This document shows, in pieces, positions 1 to 8,435 of a DNA stretch of 58,562 nucleotides (its first letter is position 1; each line of letters begins with the position of its first letter). Made by a program: the position numbers and the translations under genes. Below the pieces are notes generated by a model that had not been told where the DNA came from, did not search any database, and was given only the letters and a program-made list of their open reading frames with translations. The stretch comes from JADKAC01 sp964492065 (GTDB lineage Bacteria > Bacteroidota > Bacteroidia > Chitinophagales > BACL12): positions 1-58,562 of the forward strand of contig CAZBHH010000016.1 in assembly GCA_964492065.1 (NCBI GenBank). Reading direction: 5' to 3'.

Positions 1-1
1 A

Positions 2-97
2 GTGGATTTTCCCCTGCTCATCCCCGATGGCAAAGTAAAAGAGCCTCAATTATCTGCGTATTTATTTCCAAAAGTTCCAAACTCGAGATCCGGTTAA
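2..97 (+). CDS. 3' end of an upstream gene (partial, unknown)
   Basis: Reading from base 2, the plus strand is open for 31 codons to a TAA at 95-97. The translation has the composition of a real protein end (DFPLLIPDGKVKEPQLSAYL, then FPKVPNSRSG). The start lies outside the window and no family can be recognised. A second plus frame is also open over part of this stretch, so the call rests only on how protein-like the reading looks. Confidence 0.35.
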   Translation: MDFPLLIPDGKVKEPQLSAYLFPKVPNSRSG

Positions 98-412
98 ATG
101 CTCCGAAATCGGTGTAATCAGGGCATGAATTTTTATCGGGCCGGTTACCGTTTCCCGAGTAGCCGGAACCAATTGTCCGGGGAGGGAGATGTTATTCTTT
201 GGAGCCGGAAGGTAATTGGCCATCGCCGAATTACCTTGCAAATCATGCAGGTAACCGGTTTGCAAATCGTTAAGAAGAGTGATAACTGATGGACTATTGT
301 TTTTAAGCGGGAAACCTGCGATTATAATTAATACCGGTACTGCTATTAAAATAATGTGTACCTTTCTGTTTAAAACCGATCTTATTTTTGCTTTCCGGGA
401 ATAAGTTTCTGA
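62..412 (-). pseudogene. Open minus-strand frame with a membrane segment but no start codon; possible gene remnant
   Basis: Between the stops at 413-415 and 62-64 a minus-strand frame is open for over 110 codons. It begins with a convincing hydrophobic segment (HIILIAVPVLIIIAGF) after basic residues, like a signal anchor, then a polar stretch. There is no ATG or GTG, and the only TTG (near 265) would remove the hydrophobic segment. It could be a decayed gene, a sequence error, or chance. It overlaps the tail of the plus-strand gene at the left edge and the leader of panB. Confidence 0.2.
383..390 (+). promoter_or_regulatory. Possible -7 box for panB (TATTTTTG)
   Basis: The sequence matches the Bacteroidota -7 consensus TAnnTTTG and would place the transcript start about 50 bases before the panB ATG. 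No clear TTG -33 element is seen at the usual spacing. Confidence 0.3.
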
Positions 413-444
413 TTATGTATTTTTCGACCTAAAATTAGCTTATC

Positions 445-1272
445 ATGTCAACTCAACTCACTGATTTTTCAAAAGTAAAGCGCATAACAACCCATACGCT
501 TCAGGAAATGAAGCACAATAAAGTAAAAATCAGCATGCTGACCGCTTACGACTTTTCCATGGCCCGCATCATCGACGATGCGGGTATCGACGTGATCCTG
601 GTAGGCGATTCGGCTTCAAATGTGATGGCCGGCCACGAGACTACACTGCCGATTACCTTAGACCAGATGATTTATCATGCCGCCTCGGTGGTGCGGGGTG
701 TAAAGCGGTCTCTGGTAGTCGTTGACCTGCCCTTCGGTTCTTACCAGGGCAACTCCAAAGTGGCACTGGAATCCACGATCCGCATCATGAAAGAATCGGG
801 CGCTCATGCCGTGAAGTTAGAGGGCGGCAAGGAAATTAAAGAGTCAATAGAACGCATCCTTTCGGCGGGTATTCCCGTGATGGGGCACCTGGGCCTGACA
901 CCCCAGTCGATATATAAATTTGGCACCTACACAGTGCGGGCCACCGAAGAACAGGAGGCGGAAAAATTAAAACAAGACGCCCTGCTGCTGGAGCAACTGG
1001 GCTGTTTCGCCATCGTGCTGGAGAAAATTCCCGCCTACCTGGGCACACAGGTCTCCGAATCGCTCCACATCCCCACCATCGGCATTGGCGCCGGCGGCGG
1101 AACCGACGGCCAGGTTTTGGTAATGCACGATATGCTCGGACTGACAAGGGAATTTAAACCGAGATTTTTACGCCGCTACTTAAATCTTTACGACGAGATA
1201 AAACTCGGCGTGAGCAAGTATGTCGCCGATGTTAAATCCACGGACTTCCCCAACGACTCGGAACAGTATTAA
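445..1272 (+). CDS. panB: 3-methyl-2-oxobutanoate hydroxymethyltransferase
   Basis: Cytosolic enzyme that transfers a hydroxymethyl group from 5,10-methylenetetrahydrofolate to alpha-ketoisovalerate, making ketopantoate, the first committed step to pantothenate and CoA. The 275-residue length is normal. Family motifs are present: TAYDFSMARIIDDAGID near 33-49, metal-binding GDS at 54-56, VDLPFGSY at 93-100, GHLGLTPQS at 147-155, the catalytic Glu in VLEK near 193, and IPTIGIGAGGGTDGQ around 209-223. No panC or panD lies nearby. Its TAA directly abuts the TGA of the convergent gene at 1273. Confidence 0.96.
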   Translation: MSTQLTDFSKVKRITTHTLQEMKHNKVKISMLTAYDFSMARIIDDAGIDVILVGDSASNVMAGHETTLPITLDQMIYHAASVVRGVKRSLVVVDLPFGSYQGNSKVALESTIRIMKESGAHAVKLEGGKEIKESIERILSAGIPVMGHLGLTPQSIYKFGTYTVRATEEQEAEKLKQDALLLEQLGCFAIVLEKIPAYLGTQVSESLHIPTIGIGAGGGTDGQVLVMHDMLGLTREFKPRFLRRYLNLYDEIKLGVSKYVADVKSTDFPNDSEQY

Positions 1273-2196
1273 TCAGCCGCTGATTTTTATAAATACACTT
1301 CCCGTTTCCCGCTTCTTCCCCGGCACATTCCAGGTGCCGCTGTACTGTATGGTACCCGGAACAACCTTGTTCTGCAGTTGAATCATGTCAACCCGCATGG
1401 TCACATCAAAGTCAAAGACCAAATTATCGGTACTCAGCCGGTAATCCCGTGCTATAATTGAGAAATCCGCTTTTTTAAACCAGGTTGTCATTTCCTTTAA
1501 TACGACATCATCGCCTGATACACCATCTTTCACCCTGATGCCGAACACATAGCACTCCGTTCCGGCATCGTTGCGCCGGGCCGAAATCGTATAGTCGTAA
1601 TACGCCATCATCTCCTCGTCGAAAATGCTCATCTTGCTGTTGATAAACGGAATACCATCGACTGGCTTGCCGGGATTAAATATCAAAATTTTCAGTTGCT
1701 CTTTTCTCTTCTCGAGCTGGGATTCCTGTTTATCGTTTTGATACCGCGGGGCATCGCCTGCACAGATGGTGTCGCCATACAAAAAAATGTAGGAAAACAT
1801 TTTGGCGGTGTAATAGGTCATCTCCCCTCGCTTGTCGAAAAAATTGCCGGTAACAGTCTGGTAATAAGGAGTCATCCAGCGGCAGGCCTGCTCCACATGC
1901 TGAATGGAAGTATTGTTCAGGGCGGCTTGTGTCAAACCGCGTTTATCAAACATGCGCACATTGGCAACAGTGGTGTATTCCACCGTGCGCAGGTTGCGAA
2001 AAGCCTGATAATATGTGGTATCATTCTGAACCATTAATATAAACTCCCCTACGTCAAACCCGCTTTTGGAATCTGCAATCACAACCGAATCGAGCTGAAC
2101 TACCGGAAAAATATAAACCGTGTCGGTTTGTGAAAAAATTATTTCCATTTGCACCAGGCATAACAACAACGACCACCAATTTTTTTTAACTTGCAT
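1273..2196 (-). CDS. Secreted protein of unknown function
   Basis: 307 residues with an N-terminal signal peptide (WWSLLLCLVQMEIIFSQ) and no other membrane segment, so probably periplasmic or surface-exposed. The rest alternates beta-type stretches with charged turns and ends in a beta-rich half. No family is recognised and there is no T9SS tail. The ATG at 2194-2196 sits 7 bases after a TAATTTTG promoter box on this strand. It is divergent from the M1 peptidase, whose ATG is only 21 bases away, and its stop abuts panB. Confidence 0.75.
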   Translation of the reverse strand: MQVKKNWWSLLLCLVQMEIIFSQTDTVYIFPVVQLDSVVIADSKSGFDVGEFILMVQNDTTYYQAFRNLRTVEYTTVANVRMFDKRGLTQAALNNTSIQHVEQACRWMTPYYQTVTGNFFDKRGEMTYYTAKMFSYIFLYGDTICAGDAPRYQNDKQESQLEKRKEQLKILIFNPGKPVDGIPFINSKMSIFDEEMMAYYDYTISARRNDAGTECYVFGIRVKDGVSGDDVVLKEMTTWFKKADFSIIARDYRLSTDNLVFDFDVTMRVDMIQLQNKVVPGTIQYSGTWNVPGKKRETGSVFIKISG

Positions 2197-2203
2197 GCGG
2201 CGA

Positions 2204-2211
2204 CAAAATTA
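2204..2211 (-). promoter_or_regulatory. -7 box TAATTTTG for the secreted unknown
   Basis: On the minus strand this is TAnnTTTG, with 7 bases between its last G and the ATG, so the transcript would have only a few untranslated bases. It lies inside the 21-base gap between two divergent start codons. Confidence 0.45.
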
Positions 2212-2217
2212 ATTCTT

Positions 2218-4617
2218 ATGTTTAAACGCAAATTGTATTTCCTATTGCCGGGGCTCTTCCTGTGCCTGGTGAAAACTGCCACTGCCGATATCAGTGATTC
2301 TCTCGACATTTTACATACCACCCTGCGGTTAAATATTACAAATTTTGTAGGGAAAACCATTTCGGGCAATGCGGATATTTTGTTGACGGCAACAGCGGAT
2401 GATATTACCGTAATTCCATTTGACCTGCAAACACTCACCGTGGATTCGGTTAAATCCGCGGGATTGTCTCTCACTTTCACCCATGACGACACTGTCCTGT
2501 CGGTGTATCCCGTTACTGCATTAAATACGGGCGATACAATTCAAATTTCCGTTTATTACCACGGCAACCCCGATAAAGATGCGAGCTGGGGCGGTTGGTA
2601 CTGGACCGGGGACTACAGCTTTCAGCTGGGCGTGGGCTTCGATGCAGACCCGCATAATTTCGGGCGCATCTGGTTTCCCTGTTTCGACAACTTTATCGAA
2701 CGCAGTTCGTTCCGGTATGAAATTACTGTGCTCAATGGCTATAAAGCCTTCTGCGGTGGCTTGTTGGAAAGTGAAACGGATAACGGTGACGGCACGACCT
2801 CCTGGATATGGAATTGCAATCAAAGCATTCCCTCTTATCTCGCTTCGGTGGCTGTCGCTCCTTATGAAACTGTACATATGACCTATGAAGGTATCTTGGA
2901 ATCCATCCCGATTGAACTGGCGGCAAAAGAAGTGGATACGACAAAACTCAAAAATTCATTTATTCATCTCCTCGATGCATTATCCATTTTTGAGAATGCC
3001 TATGGCCCTTATCGCTGGGACAGAGTGGGCTATGCCGTCGTTCCGTTTAATGGCGGTGCGATGGAACATGCGATGAATATCGCCTATCCCCTGTTTGCCG
3101 TTACCGGGACTACGGCGTGGGAAGATTTAATGGCACATGAATTATCCCATCACTGGTGGGGAAATTTAATCACGTGCTCCGACGCAACGGAAATGTGGTT
3201 AAACGAAGGATGGGCAGAATACTCGGTACACCTGTTTAAAGAGTCGCTGTATGGTGAAGAAGCTTACCGGGATGCGGTAAATGCAAACCATTTGGAAATT
3301 GTAAACTACGGATTTGCAAATGACGGCGGCAATTATTTAACACTGGCGGAAATGCCACATGATTATACTTACGGATTTACCACCTATAATAAAGGCGCAA
3401 TGGTGGCTCATAATTTACGGGGTTATATGGGCGACTCCTTGTTTTTTGATTGTATTCCCGCTTTTTTAAATGCATACGCCTTTCAACCGGTAACGAGTGA
3501 ACAATTCAGAGATTATTTAAGCGATTGCAGCGGCATGGATATGGCTCCGTTTTTTGAAGGATGGGTATTCAACCCCGGAATGCCCGCTTTCGAGTTTCAG
3601 ACAGCCGAAGACAGTACGGATATCCATGTCTCTGAAATATGTATCCAGCAAAAATTAAATCACGCACCTGCATTTTTCAACCGGGTGCCAATTGAAATTT
3701 CCTGGGTAAACAACGAGGGTATTACATTGTATTCCGAAACCGTAATGGCAGATGGGGAATACTCCGATTTTCTAATTAACACCACAGTGACAGAGCCCTG
3801 CAACCTGGTAATAGACCGTCAAAACAAAATTGCAGATGCAGTTACCGCAGAGGAATTTTTTATCACCGCCACCGGCGCTTACACTTCCGATTACGGTAAA
3901 ATAAATTTCACAGTCAACGCTTTGGACACCGATACGGCATGGATGCGCATTGAACATTACTGGGTGGGCGCCGACGGTTTCAGAACGCCCGTTCCGGGTT
4001 TACATGTCAATTCGCAGCGCTATTGGAGAATTTTGGGCGGATTTGACGGCGAAACTATCTCCGCGACATTCAAGTTCAATGGCGTGGCCTCCACCTCCGG
4101 CGGATATTTAGATCACGAATTTATTTCCAATTCAGATGACAGCCTGGTACTGTTATACCGATCTAATCCACAGGAAGAATGGATGATATATCCGTATTAC
4201 TCTTTAAATACATGGGGCATTTCCAACGACAAAAGAGGCGCCTTTGAACTCTCCCGGTTGTCGCAGGGAGAATATGCCATAGGCATGTATAATATCACAC
4301 TTCCTACCGCCGCAGCGGATACAAATTATTGCGCTTTGCTGTCGTCTGAAATTCCGGAAAGCGGACAACACCATAGATTTAAAATTTTCCCCAATCCCGC
4401 CGGCAATACTCTGTATATCGAGAATATGCAATACTACACGCCGGAAGCAATTCATATCTATAACAGCAGCGGAATAGAAATACATTATCAACCGCTTTCA
4501 GCAAAGGATAACAGCATTGCAATAGACACATCAAAATTTCCACAAGGCCTGTATTATGTGTGCGTAACCCCTGCACAGGAATATGCGATGGGCCAAAAGC
4601 TGCTCATTATTCGCTAA
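2218..4617 (+). CDS. Secreted M1-family metallopeptidase with T9SS type A sorting domain
   Basis: Zinc aminopeptidase of the M1 (gluzincin) family, exported by a signal peptide (LYFLLPGLFLCLVKTATA) and carrying a C-terminal T9SS sorting domain (KIFPNPAGNTLYIEN to the end). From the ATG at 2218 it has 799 residues; an upstream TTG at 2191 would overlap the divergent gene and is less likely. Catalytic features are complete: GAMEH at 280-284, HELSH at 307-311, and the third zinc ligand E330 in NEGWAEY, giving HEXXH-x18-E. The substrate is unknown; a role in peptide scavenging at the cell surface is inferred. The downstream hbd gene begins 22 bases after its stop. Confidence 0.92.
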   Translation: MFKRKLYFLLPGLFLCLVKTATADISDSLDILHTTLRLNITNFVGKTISGNADILLTATADDITVIPFDLQTLTVDSVKSAGLSLTFTHDDTVLSVYPVTALNTGDTIQISVYYHGNPDKDASWGGWYWTGDYSFQLGVGFDADPHNFGRIWFPCFDNFIERSSFRYEITVLNGYKAFCGGLLESETDNGDGTTSWIWNCNQSIPSYLASVAVAPYETVHMTYEGILESIPIELAAKEVDTTKLKNSFIHLLDALSIFENAYGPYRWDRVGYAVVPFNGGAMEHAMNIAYPLFAVTGTTAWEDLMAHELSHHWWGNLITCSDATEMWLNEGWAEYSVHLFKESLYGEEAYRDAVNANHLEIVNYGFANDGGNYLTLAEMPHDYTYGFTTYNKGAMVAHNLRGYMGDSLFFDCIPAFLNAYAFQPVTSEQFRDYLSDCSGMDMAPFFEGWVFNPGMPAFEFQTAEDSTDIHVSEICIQQKLNHAPAFFNRVPIEISWVNNEGITLYSETVMADGEYSDFLINTTVTEPCNLVIDRQNKIADAVTAEEFFITATGAYTSDYGKINFTVNALDTDTAWMRIEHYWVGADGFRTPVPGLHVNSQRYWRILGGFDGETISATFKFNGVASTSGGYLDHEFISNSDDSLVLLYRSNPQEEWMIYPYYSLNTWGISNDKRGAFELSRLSQGEYAIGMYNITLPTAAADTNYCALLSSEIPESGQHHRFKIFPNPAGNTLYIENMQYYTPEAIHIYNSSGIEIHYQPLSAKDNSIAIDTSKFPQGLYYVCVTPAQEYAMGQKLLIIR

Positions 4618-4639
4618 GTTTGCGCAAACAGAAAAACAG

Positions 4640-5527
4640 ATGAAACATATTACAGTTATTGGCGCAGGCACCATGGGGAACGGAATTGCGCACGTGTTTG
4701 CAATGAACGACTACCGGGTAAATCTCGTGGATATTTCAGACGCCGCATTACAAAAAGCTGTGGCCACTATCGGGAAAAATTTAGACAGGATAATTGCAAA
4801 GGGAAATGCCGATGCCGAAATAAAGGAGCGCACCTTGAACAATTTAAAGACATACACCTCTTTAGCCGATTGTGTCAGCTCTTCCGATATCGTGGTTGAA
4901 GCCGCCACCGAAAAGCTGGAATTAAAACTTAAAATATTTAACGAACTGGATCAAATGTGTAAGCCCGATGCAATACTCGCCTCCAACACATCATCCATTT
5001 CCATTACAAAGATTGCATCGGCGACCAAACGCCCTGACAAAGTCATCGGCATGCATTTTATGAACCCGGTTCCCGTAATGAAACTGGTTGAAATAATTCG
5101 CGGATATGCCACGAGTGATGCCACGACTCAAAACATTATGGAGGTGAGTAAAACCCTGGGTAAAATCCCGGTGGAGGTTAATGATTATCCCGGCTTTGTC
5201 GCCAACCGTATTCTCATGCCGATGATCAATGAGGCGATTTACACGCTCTACGAAAACGTTGCCGGTGTGCATGAAATCGATACGGTGATGAAATTGGGCA
5301 TGGCACATCCGATGGGGCCTTTGCAACTCGCCGACTTTATCGGCCTGGACGTTTGCCTCAGCATACTCCATGTATTACACGACGGCTTCGGCAATCCCAA
5401 ATACGCCCCCTGCCCATTGCTGGTAAATATGGTTACAGCCGGCTATCTCGGCGTAAAGAGCGGTGAGGGATTTTACAACTACGCCAGTGGCACCAAAGAA
5501 TTAATTATTTCAGAACGATTTAAATAA
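4640..5527 (+). CDS. hbd: 3-hydroxyacyl-CoA (3-hydroxybutyryl-CoA) dehydrogenase
   Basis: NAD(P)-dependent oxidation/reduction of 3-hydroxyacyl-CoA in fatty acid or butyrate-type metabolism. From the ATG at 4640 the 295-residue protein starts directly with the Rossmann motif (VIGAGTMGNG at residues 6-15); an in-frame start at 4583 would lie inside the upstream gene. Other family motifs are ASNTSS, the catalytic-His region MHFMNPVPVMKLVE and NDYPGFVANRILMPMINEA, followed by the C-terminal helical domain (MKLGMAHPMGPLQLADFIGL). It is first in a probable co-transcribed run with the amidinohydrolase (7-base gap), bioD and bioA. Confidence 0.94.
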   Translation: MKHITVIGAGTMGNGIAHVFAMNDYRVNLVDISDAALQKAVATIGKNLDRIIAKGNADAEIKERTLNNLKTYTSLADCVSSSDIVVEAATEKLELKLKIFNELDQMCKPDAILASNTSSISITKIASATKRPDKVIGMHFMNPVPVMKLVEIIRGYATSDATTQNIMEVSKTLGKIPVEVNDYPGFVANRILMPMINEAIYTLYENVAGVHEIDTVMKLGMAHPMGPLQLADFIGLDVCLSILHVLHDGFGNPKYAPCPLLVNMVTAGYLGVKSGEGFYNYASGTKELIISERFK

Positions 5528-5534
5528 TCTATTT

Positions 5535-6458
5535 ATGACTCCCGTATTTGCCAAGGCATACAGACCTGAGGACGTGCATTTCACTTTGGACGATTGCGAT
5601 AATCGCAAGGAACCTCGCCGCATTATGATGTGTACACCCGATTACTTTGAAATAAAGGATGTGAAAAATGTGCACATGCAAGGCAAGTCCTTAAATAAGG
5701 AAAAAGCAAAGCAACAGTGGGAAGCGCTGAAGGCAACATATGAAAAGCTGAAAGAGCAGAATATTATCGAAGACGTATTGATAGTGCCGGGAGTTGAAGA
5801 GTGCGAGGATATGGTATTTTGTGCAAATCAAAGCTTTCCCTGGGTGATGTGGAACGGTGAGAAAATAGTGGTCATGAGTAATATGATGCACGAATCGCGG
5901 CAGACGGAAGTTATTTATTTCGAAGATTTTTATAAAGATCACGGTTATAAAATTTTCAATATGCAGAGCCGCTATCATTTTGAAGGTATGGGCGATCTGA
6001 TTGCGCATCCTGGCAAGAAATTGCTATACGGCGGCTACGGCTTCCGAAGCGAGCGCAATGCGTATGACGAAGTCTGCCGGATGTTGGATGCGCCGATTAT
6101 CACACTCGAACTGATCAATGAAAATTATTATCACCTGGACACCTGTTTTCTGCCGTTGAATAATACGGAGGTGATTATCGCACCCGAAGCATTTTCCTTT
6201 GATGCACTTCAAATTATTCGCAAAATGTTTGAAGGCGTTTACGAAATACCGGAACAAGAGGCATTAGAAGGATTTGCCGCCAATGCACACATGATTTATC
6301 AACCGCAAAAAGACCAATCTGCCGCAATCATTCAGAGAGGCAACCCTGTAACCTTGAATTTATTACAACAATGCGCCAGTCAAGTCCTTGAGGTGGATAC
6401 TTCCGAATTTATGAAAAGCGGCGGCAGCGTGTTTTGTATGAAAATGATGCTGTATTAA
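5535..6458 (+). CDS. Amidinotransferase/dimethylargininase superfamily protein
   Basis: 307-residue member of the guanidino-group-modifying superfamily (arginine deiminase, dimethylarginine hydrolase, citrulline hydrolase CtlX-like). The catalytic pieces are in the expected order: an acidic loop in FEGMGDLIAHPG, the His in YYHLDTCFLPL, and the nucleophilic Cys near the C-terminus in SGGSVFCMKM. Length and layout resemble CtlX-type proteins more than classical 255-residue dimethylargininases, but the substrate cannot be read from sequence. It lies 7 bases after hbd and 10 bases before bioD, so it is probably co-transcribed with them. Confidence 0.82.
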   Translation: MTPVFAKAYRPEDVHFTLDDCDNRKEPRRIMMCTPDYFEIKDVKNVHMQGKSLNKEKAKQQWEALKATYEKLKEQNIIEDVLIVPGVEECEDMVFCANQSFPWVMWNGEKIVVMSNMMHESRQTEVIYFEDFYKDHGYKIFNMQSRYHFEGMGDLIAHPGKKLLYGGYGFRSERNAYDEVCRMLDAPIITLELINENYYHLDTCFLPLNNTEVIIAPEAFSFDALQIIRKMFEGVYEIPEQEALEGFAANAHMIYQPQKDQSAAIIQRGNPVTLNLLQQCASQVLEVDTSEFMKSGGSVFCMKMMLY

Positions 6459-6468
6459 AATCCACTCA

Positions 6469-7083
6469 ATGCCGCAGGGATATTGTATAGCGGGAATCGG
6501 AACGGGCGTTGGCAAAACAGTGTTTTCCGCAATAATCACCGAAGCACTGGAAGCGGATTACTGGAAGCCGGTACAATGCGGCGACCTGGAGAATAGCGAT
6601 ACCGGTATCGTAAAAACGCTCGTTTCAAATTCCAAATCCGTTTTTCATCCGGAAGCCCTGCGGTTGAAGTTACCCGTGTCGCCACATGCGGCGGCGGCAG
6701 CGCAAGGCATCAATATCCACGCCGGAGACTTTCGCCTCCCGGAAACGAAAAACACACTGATTGTGGAAGGCGCCGGCGGTTTAATGGTGCCTCTAAATAA
6801 TACTTATATGATTTTGGATTTATTCAAACAACTCGCATTTCCCGTAATACTCGTCACCAGGAATTATCTCGGCAGTATTAACCACACACTGCTTTCTTTC
6901 GAAATATTAAAACTACGCAATATACCCATTGCGGGATTGGTGATTAACGATGCGGGCAATGCAATGACAGAAGATTATATTACCCAATACACCCGCCTAC
7001 CCGTTTTGCTGAGAATACAAACAGAACCCACATGGGATTCAACAACGATAAAAAAATATTTAACACAACTTAAACTGAATTGA
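6469..7083 (+). CDS. bioD: Dethiobiotin synthetase
   Basis: ATP-dependent carboxylation and ring closure of 7,8-diaminopelargonate to dethiobiotin, the penultimate step of biotin synthesis. At 204 residues it is close to the usual length. The P-loop GIGTGVGKT is at residues 9-17, followed by WKPVQCGD (substrate binding) and the second motif VEGAGGLMVPL. Its TGA at 7081-7083 ends a few bases before the bioA ATG at 7089, so the pair is almost certainly co-transcribed and consecutive in the pathway, although BioA acts first. Confidence 0.95.
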   Translation: MPQGYCIAGIGTGVGKTVFSAIITEALEADYWKPVQCGDLENSDTGIVKTLVSNSKSVFHPEALRLKLPVSPHAAAAAQGINIHAGDFRLPETKNTLIVEGAGGLMVPLNNTYMILDLFKQLAFPVILVTRNYLGSINHTLLSFEILKLRNIPIAGLVINDAGNAMTEDYITQYTRLPVLLRIQTEPTWDSTTIKKYLTQLKLN

Positions 7084-7088
7084 GCGAC

Positions 7089-8342
7089 ATGCAGAATATA
7101 TGGCATCCCTATACGCAGATGAAAACCGCCGGACAGCCCATCCACATCGTCAAAGGCGAAGGCGCCGTACTGTGGGATAAGGACGACAACAGCTATATCG
7201 ATGCTATCTCGAGTTGGTGGACAAATATTCACGGGCATGCACATCCGTACATCGCCGGGAAAATATACGAGCAACACCTCGAACTCGAGCATGTGATATT
7301 TGCAGGGTTTACGCATACACCGGCCGAAACTTTAGCCGAGAGGTTGTTAAAAAATTATTTGCCGAAAAACCATAAGAAAGTTTTTTTCAGCGATAATGGT
7401 TCTACTGCCGTTGAGGTAGCCATTAAAATGGCAGTACAGTTTTGGCATAATACCGGAAAGCCTAAGACGAAGATTATCGCACTGGAAAACAGTTATCACG
7501 GCGATACATTCGGCAGCATGAGTGCAAGCGCCCGCAGCGCATTTACACAGCCGTTCGGAGAGTTGTTATTCCATGTCGTTCACATTCCGGCGCCGTACAG
7601 CGGACAGGAACAACATTGCTTTACTGCGCTGCGGAAATTACTAAACTCCGATGAAGATATTGCAGCTATTATCTATGAGCCTTTGGTTCAGGGCGCCGGT
7701 GGCATGCAGATGTATGCACCGGATGCTTTGGATATGATTACCGGCATTTGCAAATCCAAACACATTGTATGTATTGCCGATGAGGTGATGACCGGGTTTT
7801 ACCGCACAGGCAAAATGCTTGCCTCTGATTACTGTATTAATAAACCCGACATCCTGTGTCTGAGCAAAGGCATCACCGGCGGCACCATGGCGCTGGGATT
7901 AACTACCTGCACCGCTGAAATTTTCGATGCATTTTACAGCGATGATGCGAAGAAGGCTTTATATCACGGCCATTCCTATACGGGCAACCCGCTTGCCTGC
8001 GCCGCCGCCAATGCAAGCCTCGACCTGTGTGAACAACCCGCATTTAAAAAACAAATCGAGACCATCCTGCAAATGCAAAGCGATTTTATAATTCAATTGC
8101 AACAAAACGCTCCGGTAAAAAATGCACGGCGTGCGGGAACTATTCTCGCCTTTGAAATCGAATCGGATACCAGCGATTATTTCAGCGATGTAAAAAACGA
8201 CTTATATACCGCATTGTTAAAAAAAGGCGTGTTGTTGCGACCGCTTGGCAATACGGTGTATATCATGCCGCCGTATTGCATTACCGAATCGCAATTGCAA
8301 ATGGTGTACGATGCCATCTTACAGGTACTCAAGGGTGAATAA
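7089..8342 (+). CDS. bioA: Adenosylmethionine-8-amino-7-oxononanoate aminotransferase
   Basis: PLP enzyme that aminates KAPA to DAPA using S-adenosylmethionine as donor. From the ATG at 7089 it has 417 residues and opens with the typical WHPYTQM signature; a TTG at 7080 is possible but would overlap bioD. Class III aminotransferase motifs follow: SDNGSTAVEVAIKMA, NSYHGDTFGSM, DEVMTGFYRTGKM, and the PLP lysine K260 in LSKGITGGTMAL. Neither bioB nor bioF is in the window, so biotin genes are split in this genome. Confidence 0.95.
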   Translation: MQNIWHPYTQMKTAGQPIHIVKGEGAVLWDKDDNSYIDAISSWWTNIHGHAHPYIAGKIYEQHLELEHVIFAGFTHTPAETLAERLLKNYLPKNHKKVFFSDNGSTAVEVAIKMAVQFWHNTGKPKTKIIALENSYHGDTFGSMSASARSAFTQPFGELLFHVVHIPAPYSGQEQHCFTALRKLLNSDEDIAAIIYEPLVQGAGGMQMYAPDALDMITGICKSKHIVCIADEVMTGFYRTGKMLASDYCINKPDILCLSKGITGGTMALGLTTCTAEIFDAFYSDDAKKALYHGHSYTGNPLACAAANASLDLCEQPAFKKQIETILQMQSDFIIQLQQNAPVKNARRAGTILAFEIESDTSDYFSDVKNDLYTALLKKGVLLRPLGNTVYIMPPYCITESQLQMVYDAILQVLKGE

Positions 8343-8435
8343 TGCATTGCGCATTTCAATCCGTTAAAGGCAAATCTTACAGGGACAGAGTCGGCCGTCA
8401 ACTCATTTTTATACCGGGAAACGGAATGGGAATTC

